This document shows, piece by piece, positions 7,820-14,467 of a stretch of 64,000 bases of DNA. Below the pieces are notes generated by a model. That model did no database searches. It had not been told where the DNA came from and saw only the letters and a program-made list of their open reading frames with translations. This stretch comes from an uncultured Holophagaceae bacterium (GTDB taxonomy: Bacteria > Acidobacteriota > Holophagae > Holophagales > Holophagaceae). The DNA is taken from contig CAISFO010000055.1 of assembly GCA_903884655.1 (NCBI GenBank), positions 1 through 64,000 of the forward strand, given 5' to 3'. Positions within the stretch are counted from its first letter, which is position 1. Every line of letters starts with the position of its first letter. A program made the translations under genes and the position numbers.

Positions 7820-8724
7820 GCCTTCACCTTGTCCGGGATCGGCCCGGTCCTATAGACGCTGCCTGGCAGCTCCCTGCCCATGTGCCCGGCCACCTCTCTG
7901 CTCACGGCGATGAGGGCGTCCAGGTCGATGTCCCTCCGCATGCCTGCCCGCTGCAGGCCATGCACCAGATCCTCGGTGGCCACGTTCCCGGCCGCCATTC
8001 GGGTGAAGGGGCACCCGCCAAGGCCGCCGAAGCTGGTTTCGATGGCCATGGCCCCGGCCTCCATCGCCGCATAGACACTCGCCATGCCCAGGCCGTAGGT
8101 GTTGTGGATGTGGGCCGTGATCTCCGTTCCGGACTCGAGTTCCAGGACTTTCCGGACGTAGCGCCGGACCTGCTCGGGATAGGCATGGCCCGCCGTGTCC
8201 GCCAGGCTGATGTTCGTGAGGCCCGCTTCCAGGTAGGCCACCACGATGCTCATGACGCGGTCCTCGCTGATGGCTCCCTCGAAGCCGCAGCCGAAAGCGC
8301 TCTGCACGCTGACCTGCACATGGCGACCGGACGACTCGGCCTCCAGGGCCATGGCGATGATGCGCCCCGTGGCTTCTTCCGTGCCCATGCCCGTGTTCTT
8401 CCGGCTGTGGGTCTCGGAGGCTGAGACGCCCATGCAGACAAGCGGAACGCCCACCTCGAGGGCCCGCTCCAGTCCCTTCTCGTTGAGGACCAGCCCCGAC
8501 AGCACGGCACGGTGGGATTCCTTCATGAGGATCCGGAACAGCTCGTCCGTGTCCCCCATCTGAGGCAGCTTGTCGCCCCGAACGAAGGAGCCGACCTGGA
8601 CGATGTCCACACCCGAACCCGCCACCCGCCGGATCCAGTCCAGCTTCTTCTCGGTCGGAACCACCGCCTGCTCGGCCTGCAGGCCGTCCCGGGGACCGAC
8701 TTCGTGGATGCGGATGAGACTCAT
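7816..8724 (-). CDS. HMG-CoA lyase-family (DRE-TIM) acyl-CoA lyase
   Basis: 302 residues, normal for HMG-CoA lyase. The TIM barrel has the metal/catalytic residues of the family: EVGPRDGLQ (Arg-Asp) near residues 7-15, AHIHNTYG (metal His-x-His) near 207, GLGGCPF with the mobile-loop Cys near 237, and GNVATEDLV after it. HMG-CoA lyases usually read GGCPYAPGA; here it is GGCPFTRMAA, so the acyl pocket may differ. The family cleaves 3-hydroxy-3-methylglutaryl-CoA to acetyl-CoA and acetoacetate, and relatives cleave citramalyl-CoA to acetyl-CoA and pyruvate. Nothing for leucine catabolism (methylcrotonyl-CoA carboxylase etc.) is nearby, which together with the coupled CoA-transferase favours a citramalyl-CoA-like substrate. 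Confidence 0.88.
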   Translation of the reverse strand: MSLIRIHEVGPRDGLQAEQAVVPTEKKLDWIRRVAGSGVDIVQVGSFVRGDKLPQMGDTDELFRILMKESHRAVLSGLVLNEKGLERALEVGVPLVCMGVSASETHSRKNTGMGTEEATGRIIAMALEAESSGRHVQVSVQSAFGCGFEGAISEDRVMSIVVAYLEAGLTNISLADTAGHAYPEQVRRYVRKVLELESGTEITAHIHNTYGLGMASVYAAMEAGAMAIETSFGGLGGCPFTRMAAGNVATEDLVHGLQRAGMRRDIDLDALIAVSREVAGHMGRELPGSVYRTGPIPDKVKA

Positions 8725-8793
8725 GGGGAACCTTTTTTGTGAACCGCAGGTGGATTTCGGAAGTTCTTCATCTGGGGTATCGGTGGATTCGAC

Positions 8794-9912
8794 TTAGAGC
8801 TTCCTGGCGATGGCTTCGCCCATCTCCAGCGTGCTGGCGCTGCCGCCCATGTCGTAGGTTCGGACCTGGCCCTCGGCGATGACGGCGGCCGTGGCCGCCT
8901 CCAGCTTCGCGCCCTTTTCGGTCTCGCCCAGCCAGTCCAGCATCATTTTCGCGGCGAGGATGGTGGCGATGGGATTCACTTTGTACTGGCCCGCGTACTT
9001 CGGGGCGCTGCCGTGGCTGGGCTCGAACACGGCCAGCTTTTCGCCGATGTTGCCCGAGCAGCCGAAGCCCAGACCGCCCACCATCTGGGCCGCCAGGTCG
9101 CTGATGATGTCGCCAAAGAGGTTGGTGGCCACCATCACGCCGTAGTTCTTCGGGTTCTTCAGCATCCACATGGTGATGGCGTCCACGTTGGCGTCGTCCA
9201 TCGCGATGCCCGGAAACTCCTTCGCGATGCGCTTGCCGGTCTCCAGGAACATGCCCTCGGTGGCACGGACCACGTTGGCCTTGTGGATCACCGTGACCTT
9301 GGGATAGCCGAACTTCGTCGCGTATTCGAAGGCCGCCCTGATGATGCGGTCGCAGCCCTTCATGGTGTTCACCTTGCAGGTGATGGCGAACTGGTCGCCG
9401 GGGATGTCCGCAAAGTGGCCGAAGGGCTTGCTGTGCTTCTTCAGGGTCTCCTTCAGTTCCTCGGGCACGGGGCTGAACTCCACTCCCGCATAGAGGTCCT
9501 CGGTGTTCTCCCGGAACACCACCATGTCGATGCCTTCCTTGTAGTTCAGGGGATTGCCAGGGTAGGCCTTGCAGGGCCGGAGGCAGGTGAAGAGGTCGAA
9601 CATCTGGCGCATGCGGACGATGGGGCTGCGGTAGACCAGGCCCCTGCCCTGCAGTTCGGGAACCAGTTCGGCCTCGGCATCCTTCACGGGCTTGGAGGTG
9701 ATGGCGCCAAACATGGCGGCGTGACTCTGCTTCAGCAGGTCGATGGTGCGCTGGGGGAAGGCCTCACCCTCCTTGCACCAGAACTCCCAGCCAATGTCCC
9801 CATGGGTGTACTTGGCGTCGAAATGCAGGGCATCCAGACAGAGCCTTGCGGCTTCCATCACTTCCACACCGACGCCGTCTCCGGGCAACCACGCGATGTT
9901 GTGCTGGCTCAT
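8794..9912 (-). CDS. NAD(P)-dependent isocitrate/isopropylmalate-family decarboxylating dehydrogenase
   Basis: 372 residues. It oxidatively decarboxylates a 2-hydroxy-3-carboxylic acid (or runs in reverse as a reductive carboxylase). Signatures: an N-terminal LPGDGVGVEVM, then FRENTEDLYAGVEF (isocitrate DH would have NTEGLYAG), and the catalytic Lys in VIHKANVVRATEG. Metal Asp residues are in MDDANVDA and NLFGDIISDLAA, and the cofactor loop is EPSHGSAPKYAG. It is first in the operon, 69 bp before the lyase gene, 163 bp after the polA stop. Candidate substrates are isocitrate, homoisocitrate and 3-methylmalate (to 2-oxobutyrate); the neighbouring hydratase pair and lyase make 3-methylmalate attractive. 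Regular LeuB sequences are shorter and differ around the 90s helix (here RSPIVRMRQMFDLFTCLRP). Confidence 0.87.
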   Translation of the reverse strand: MSQHNIAWLPGDGVGVEVMEAARLCLDALHFDAKYTHGDIGWEFWCKEGEAFPQRTIDLLKQSHAAMFGAITSKPVKDAEAELVPELQGRGLVYRSPIVRMRQMFDLFTCLRPCKAYPGNPLNYKEGIDMVVFRENTEDLYAGVEFSPVPEELKETLKKHSKPFGHFADIPGDQFAITCKVNTMKGCDRIIRAAFEYATKFGYPKVTVIHKANVVRATEGMFLETGKRIAKEFPGIAMDDANVDAITMWMLKNPKNYGVMVATNLFGDIISDLAAQMVGGLGFGCSGNIGEKLAVFEPSHGSAPKYAGQYKVNPIATILAAKMMLDWLGETEKGAKLEAATAAVIAEGQVRTYDMGGSASTLEMGEAIARKL

Positions 9913-10035
9913 GAGCAGGCTCCTCTGGAATGGGGTCTGGACCTCGGTGTCCGGAAACTCTGGAACCGCCCAATCATGACCTCACCATTGGGTTTGGGCC
10001 CGGGCACCCATCACAAAACCTACCGAAATCGCAGG

Positions 10036-10065
10036 ATCCCTGGAGATCGCCCGACAAACTGTCAA
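10036..10065 (-). promoter_or_regulatory. Possible promoter of the five-gene operon
   Basis: Read on the minus strand, a perfect TTGACA (plus-strand 10060-10065) is followed after 18 bp by AGGGAT, a poor -10. It lies between the polA stop and the dehydrogenase start, about 150 bp upstream of that ATG, leaving room for a leader. The -35 is convincing, the -10 is not. Confidence 0.3.
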
Positions 10066-10075
10066 ATCGGTTGGA

Positions 10076-12874
10076 TCACTTGCAGGCCAGCCAGCTGTCG
10101 CCCGTTCTCACTTCTGCGGCCAGCCTGACGCCCAGGACGCCCAGGTCGTCGGCGCCTTCCATGGCGTCCTTCAGCAGAATCGCAGCTTGGCCCACCTCCT
10201 CCGGCGGCGCCTCCATCAACAGTTCATCATGCACTTGGAGCAGCAGCCTTGCCTTCAGCCCGGAAGTCTGGAGGCTGCGATGCAGGCGCACCATGGCCCG
10301 CCGCATGAGATCGGCAGCGGTGCCCTGGACGATGGTGTTCACAGCCTCACGCAGGGCCGTGTTCTGGTCATTCCTGTTCGAACTTTCCAGATAAGGAATC
10401 CGCCGGACGCGGCCCCAGTGGGTGCGGACGAGTCCCTCGGCCAGGGCCTTCTCCTTGGCCCCTTCGATCCAGGCCGCCACCTTGGGCATGCGCTCGAAGT
10501 AGCGTTCGATGAAGGCCTTGGCTTCCTTCTGGCTGACCCCGATGTTGGCGGCGAGTGCGAAGGCTCCCTGGCCGTAGAGCAATCCGAAATTCACCGCCTT
10601 GGAGGCGCTGCGCTGGTCAGACGTGACCTGGTCCATGGGCACGTTGAAGACCTCGGAAGCTGTCCGGCGGTGGATGTCCTCGCCCGCCGCAAAGGCCCCC
10701 AGCAGCACGGGATCCTGAGCCAGCGCCGCCACCACCCGCAATTCGATCTGGCTGTAGTCCGCGTCCAGCAGCACCCAGCCGGGCTCGGGCACGAAGGCGC
10801 CCCGGATGGCCCGGCCTTCCTCTGTGCGGATGGGGATGTTCTGCAGGTTGGGATCGCTGGAGGCCAGCCGGCCTGAGGCCACTGCCGCCTGGTGGAGCCG
10901 CGTGTGCACCCGCCCCGTGACGGGGTTCACCATCTGGGGCAGCGCCTCGACGTAGGTGCCCAGCAGCTTCACCATCTGGCGGTGTCGCAGCAGCTCGCTG
11001 GCGATCTCGGCCCCCTGTTTCTCGGCCAGCTCCTGGAGCACGTCCTCATCGGTGCTGGGGGCCTTGGTCTTGCCGGTGTACTTCACCGGCTTGTAGCCCA
11101 GCTTGCCGAAGAGGATGGCACCCAGCTGAGTGGGGCTGTTGAGGTTGAAGGATTCCCCTGCGAGCTCGAGGACCCTTGCCTCTGCCCGTCTGCGCTCGCC
11201 TTGCATGCGCACGGCAAGCTGGGAAAGTACCTCCAGATCCAGCCGGACGCCGTGGCCCTCCAGAGCCGCCAGGACTTCCACCAGGGGCAGGTCCACTTCC
11301 TCGTAGAGCAGGTTCAGCTGGTCATCCGTAAGCTTCTCGCGCAGCTTGTCGCAGAGTTGCAGGGCCAGGTCCGCGTCCTCGGCGGCGTACTGCACCGCGT
11401 GCTCGAACTCGGCCTCGTCGAAGCGCTTCTGGCCCTTGCCTTTGCCCACCACTTCCTCGAAGGCGATGGGTTTCACATCCAGCAGGCGAACGGAGAGGTC
11501 ATCCAGGTTATGGCGGACACCGCTTTCCAGCAGGAAGCTCAGCACCATGCTGTCGTCGGCCAGGCCTTCCACCGGCAGGCCATGGCGGGCCAACACCTGG
11601 AAATCGTATTTGAGGTTCTGACCGCACTTGCCGATGGAGGCGTCCGCGAACAGGGGCACCAGGATCCGTCGTACTTCGGCGAAGGGAAGGTTGCGGGGAT
11701 CCAGATAGGGCGCCAGCTCCGTAAAGAAGACCCCCGCGTCACCCCGCAGATCCAGCAGGGAATCCGGCAACCCTGAATCCGGCAGAAGCCCAGGGAGGGA
11801 GCCTTCAGTATCCGCGGTGGCTGGTTTCTGGTGGGCCAGGGGGACGTAGAGTCCTTCATTGGCAGCCCAGGCCAGGCTCAGGCCCACGATGTGACCCCGG
11901 GTGGGATCGAGGCTGGTGGTTTCGGTGTCGAGGCCGAAGCGACCCGCGGCGCGGCAGGCGGCCACGGCGGACTCCAGCTCGGCCAGAGTGGAGGCTGCCC
12001 GGTACGTCCGCTGGCTACCCGCCTGCTGAGCGCTCTGGGTGAACTCCTTGGTGAGCGTCGCGAAGCCCAGCTCCTTGAAGGTCTCCCGGGCCTTGGCCTC
12101 GTCAATGCCGGGATAGGCAAGGTCCCTGGGATGGAGGGCCAACCCGAGGTCCGTGACCACGGTCACGAGCCGCTTCGTGAGCTCCAGCCACCCGGCGGCG
12201 GCCTCCAGGCCCTCCCGCTGCTTGGGCTTGAGCTCGGCCTTGGCGGCAATGACACCGTCCAGGCTGCCGAACTTCTCCAGCAGCAGGGCCGCGCCCTTCT
12301 CGCCGATGCCGGGCACGCCCTTCACATTGTCCGAGGCGTCCCCCACCAGGCTGAGGAAGTCCACCACCTGCTCGGGCCACACGCCCATGCGGGCCTTCAC
12401 GCCCTCCCGGTCGTGCCAGACTTCGCCATCCTTGGTGTTCAGCACCTGGATGTGGAGGTCGTCGTTGACCAGCTGGAGCAGGTCCTTGTCGGGGCTCACG
12501 ATGACTGCAGGCAGGCCATGGGCTGCGGATTCCCGGGCCAGGGTGCCCATGACGTCGTCGGCCTCGTAGCCAGGCAGCTCCACGATCGGAATGTTCAGCG
12601 CCTCCACCAGTTGGCGGATCATGGGGATCTGGGGCCGCAGGTCCTCGGGCATGGCATCCCGGTTGGCCTTGTAGTCCGGATAGATCTCGTGCCGGAAGGT
12701 GGGCTCCGGCGTGTCGAAGACACAGGCGATGTGGGTCGGCCTGTGCTTCTCCAGCAGCTGCAGCACAAGCCGAGTAAAGGTGTAGGCAGCCCCGTTCTTC
12801 AGCCGAGGATTGGCGAAGTACGCCCGAAAAATGAAGGCGAAGGTATCGATCAGGTAAAGGCGGTCCTCAGCCAT
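10076..12874 (-). CDS. polA: DNA polymerase I
   Basis: 932 residues, full length. Domains in order: 5'-nuclease (about 1-290; YEADDVMG, SPDKDLLQLV, GDASDNVKGVPGIGEKGA), 3'-5' proofreading exonuclease (about 315-510) and family A polymerase (about 540-932; LLDADYSQIELR, KAVNFGLLYG, QVHDELL). All exonuclease motifs are intact (LDTETTSLD, NLKYDFQVL, YAAEDADLAL), so proofreading is expected to work, unlike Taq-type enzymes. The start MAEDRLYLIDTFAFIFRAYF is chosen because GGAGG lies 6-7 bases upstream. It is preceded by a short ORF that duplicates its first codons and overlaps its start (see next entry). Confidence 0.97.
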   Translation of the reverse strand: MAEDRLYLIDTFAFIFRAYFANPRLKNGAAYTFTRLVLQLLEKHRPTHIACVFDTPEPTFRHEIYPDYKANRDAMPEDLRPQIPMIRQLVEALNIPIVELPGYEADDVMGTLARESAAHGLPAVIVSPDKDLLQLVNDDLHIQVLNTKDGEVWHDREGVKARMGVWPEQVVDFLSLVGDASDNVKGVPGIGEKGAALLLEKFGSLDGVIAAKAELKPKQREGLEAAAGWLELTKRLVTVVTDLGLALHPRDLAYPGIDEAKARETFKELGFATLTKEFTQSAQQAGSQRTYRAASTLAELESAVAACRAAGRFGLDTETTSLDPTRGHIVGLSLAWAANEGLYVPLAHQKPATADTEGSLPGLLPDSGLPDSLLDLRGDAGVFFTELAPYLDPRNLPFAEVRRILVPLFADASIGKCGQNLKYDFQVLARHGLPVEGLADDSMVLSFLLESGVRHNLDDLSVRLLDVKPIAFEEVVGKGKGQKRFDEAEFEHAVQYAAEDADLALQLCDKLREKLTDDQLNLLYEEVDLPLVEVLAALEGHGVRLDLEVLSQLAVRMQGERRRAEARVLELAGESFNLNSPTQLGAILFGKLGYKPVKYTGKTKAPSTDEDVLQELAEKQGAEIASELLRHRQMVKLLGTYVEALPQMVNPVTGRVHTRLHQAAVASGRLASSDPNLQNIPIRTEEGRAIRGAFVPEPGWVLLDADYSQIELRVVAALAQDPVLLGAFAAGEDIHRRTASEVFNVPMDQVTSDQRSASKAVNFGLLYGQGAFALAANIGVSQKEAKAFIERYFERMPKVAAWIEGAKEKALAEGLVRTHWGRVRRIPYLESSNRNDQNTALREAVNTIVQGTAADLMRRAMVRLHRSLQTSGLKARLLLQVHDELLMEAPPEEVGQAAILLKDAMEGADDLGVLGVRLAAEVRTGDSWLACK

Positions 12875-12977
12875 TCGCCACCTCCACACCCCACGGCGAG
12901 GTCTCGCGTATCGGCGCAGCCGATACCGAAAGAATGAAGGCGAAAGTATCGATCAGGTAAAGGCGGTCTTCAGGCAT
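12867..12977 (-). CDS. 36-codon leader ORF: degenerate duplicate of the polA 5' end
   Basis: A short ORF starting at 12977 reads MPEDRLYLIDTFAFI, nearly identical to the first 15 residues of PolA (MAEDRLYLIDTFAFI), with only a few base differences over about 48 bp. It then diverges through a hairpin repeat and ends in TGA 8 bases inside polA (the polA ATG lies within AATGGCTGA). GGAG precedes its ATG by two bases. It may be a translated leader coupled to polA, or simply debris from a partial duplication; nothing shows that the peptide has a function. The duplicated block is unambiguous in the sequence. Confidence 0.5.
   Translation of the reverse strand: MPEDRLYLIDTFAFILSVSAAPIRETSPWGVEVANG
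12901..12929. repeat. REP-like hairpin repeat, copy 1
   Basis: This 29-bp unit contains a perfect 8-bp stem, GTATCGGC-GCA-GCCGATAC (12908-12926), flanked by GTCTCGC and CGA. A second copy lies at 53770-53798 in opposite orientation; the outer 20 bases are identical and the one differing stem position changes on both arms, so pairing is kept. It sits exactly between the duplicated polA leader codons and the true polA RBS. Confidence 0.7.
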
Positions 12978-13070
12978 GGCTCCAGTCTGGCAGGGTGGGC
13001 GGGATTCATCTCCGGGTACCAGGCCGCCGACAAGGGTATTCAGGTCCGCCGTGATCCCCCATCATCCTTC

Positions 13071-13089
13071 CCGGGCACCCCGTGCCCGG
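13071..13089 (+). promoter_or_regulatory. Perfect hairpin in the leader of the cache-domain gene
   Basis: CCGGGCAC-CCC-GTGCCCGG is a perfect 8-bp stem with a 3-base loop, ending 17 bases before the ATG at 13107 and just before its GGAG (13099-13102). No T-run follows, so it is not a classic terminator. It could affect translation or be a regulator site. Confidence 0.4.
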
Positions 13090-13106
13090 CTCATCCTGGA
13101 GCCTTC

Positions 13107-13562
13107 ATGCGCCCATCCCTTGCCACCCCCTTCCTTGCCCTGGTCCTGGTGGCCTCGGCGGCCGCCCAGCCTGCGGAACGCCCCAAGGCTGAAGCCATGG
13201 TGAAAGAAGGCATCGCCTTCCTGAAAGCCAATGGGAAGGATGCCTTCATTGCCGAAGTGCAGAAGGCCAGCGGCCGCTTCCATCTCAAGACCGGCAGCAC
13301 GCTCTACCTGATGGTGCATGACGTCAACTACAACGTGGTCGCCCACGGGGCCAATCCCGGGTCCGCCGGCCTCAACCGGAAGGACGTCAAGGACCCCGAT
13401 GGCAAGTTCCTCGTCCGTGAAATGGTCAAGGCCGGCAAGCAGAAGGGCGGCGGCTGGGTGGACTACAAGTGGCCCAACCCGACCAACCAGAAAGTCGAAG
13501 ACAAGAGCACCTTCTCCCTGGCCGAAGGGGACCTCGTCGTGGGCTGCGGTATCTACAAATAG
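13107..13562 (+). CDS. Secreted single-cache-domain protein
   Basis: 151 residues with a signal peptide (about 1-20, ending ASAAAQ). The rest is one small Cache/sCache_2 domain of the type usually found in the periplasmic part of chemoreceptors and kinases: HDVNYNVVAHGANP, DPDGKFLVREMV, GGGWVDYKWPNP, GDLVVGCGIYK. There is no membrane anchor or signalling output, so it is a free periplasmic ligand-binding module, probably for a small organic acid if it behaves like its relatives. It could deliver ligand to a partner sensor; no partner is adjacent. It abuts the stop of the convergent SDR gene (1 bp). Confidence 0.82.
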   Translation: MRPSLATPFLALVLVASAAAQPAERPKAEAMVKEGIAFLKANGKDAFIAEVQKASGRFHLKTGSTLYLMVHDVNYNVVAHGANPGSAGLNRKDVKDPDGKFLVREMVKAGKQKGGGWVDYKWPNPTNQKVEDKSTFSLAEGDLVVGCGIYK

Positions 13563-14387
13563 TCAGCCCAGCCCGTAGAACCGGCGCAACAGGCCCTCCC
13601 ACCAGGCGGCTGGCAGGAGGGCCTTGAGCTTGCCGACCCATCGGGCATCCCGTCCAATGACCAGCCGACGCGGCGGCCGCTCTGCGTTCAGCGCCTGGAG
13701 CATGCGCCGGGCACAGGGTTCGGCGCCCAGGGCAAAACGCTCAGCCTGGTGTTCCCGCCCTGCCAAGTAGTGGCGAATCACCGACTCGTAGCGGGTGCCG
13801 CGGGCCCTCTCTGGCAGGTCTCCCCAGACCTTGGTCAGGGTCTCCCGGAAGTCGGTCTGGATGGCCCCTGGCTCCACCAGGACCACCGCCACCTCGCTCC
13901 CCACCTCCAGCCGCAGGGTTTCCGCCAGGGCGACCACCGCGTGCTTGGAGGCGTTGTAGGGGCCGGCCAAGGGGATGGAGAGCCGCCCCAACATGGAGGC
14001 CACCTGGAGGATCCGCGACCCCTTCTCCCTCCGCAGGAGGGGCAGGAAGGCAGTGGTGACGGCGTGGAGGCCGATGACATTGGTCTCGAATTGTGCCCGG
14101 AGCTCCTCCGGGCGGAGGAGTTCGAGGGGCCCCACCTGGCCGTAGCCGGCGTTGTTCACCAGAGCCTTCAGTCGGAGATCGGCACAGGCCTCGGCCGCTG
14201 CAGCGATGCTGGCCGCGTCTGTCACGTCCAGGGGCAGGATCCGCAGATCCTCACCCGGCTCCAGCTCCGCCAAGGTCGCTGGGTTTCGCGCCGTGGCCAC
14301 AACCCCCCAGCCAGCGGACCGGCACAGAGGCACCAAGGCCCTCCCGATGCCCGTGGAACACCCCGTGATGAGAACCCAGCTCTGCAT
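13563..14387 (-). CDS. Short-chain dehydrogenase/reductase (classical SDR)
   Basis: 274 residues. NAD(P)-binding GCSTGIGR (residues 9-16), NNAGYG near 98, the catalytic Ser in QVASMLGR and the YxxxK pair in YNASK (near 151-155) are all present, so the enzyme should be active. Members reduce or oxidise ketones and alcohols of lipids, sugars or xenobiotics; the substrate is not readable. The basic residue in ATARNP after the second strand suggests NADP preference. It lies downstream of ispH on the same strand with an 80-bp gap, but there is no functional link visible. Confidence 0.85.
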   Translation of the reverse strand: MQSWVLITGCSTGIGRALVPLCRSAGWGVVATARNPATLAELEPGEDLRILPLDVTDAASIAAAAEACADLRLKALVNNAGYGQVGPLELLRPEELRAQFETNVIGLHAVTTAFLPLLRREKGSRILQVASMLGRLSIPLAGPYNASKHAVVALAETLRLEVGSEVAVVLVEPGAIQTDFRETLTKVWGDLPERARGTRYESVIRHYLAGREHQAERFALGAEPCARRMLQALNAERPPRRLVIGRDARWVGKLKALLPAAWWEGLLRRFYGLG

Positions 14388-14467
14388 GGGGATATCTTTT
14401 CACATCCCGCATGCCGGCACACTGCAGGTGCCCGGATTTGCCGCCAGGGTCCCAGCGGGCACGTCAA

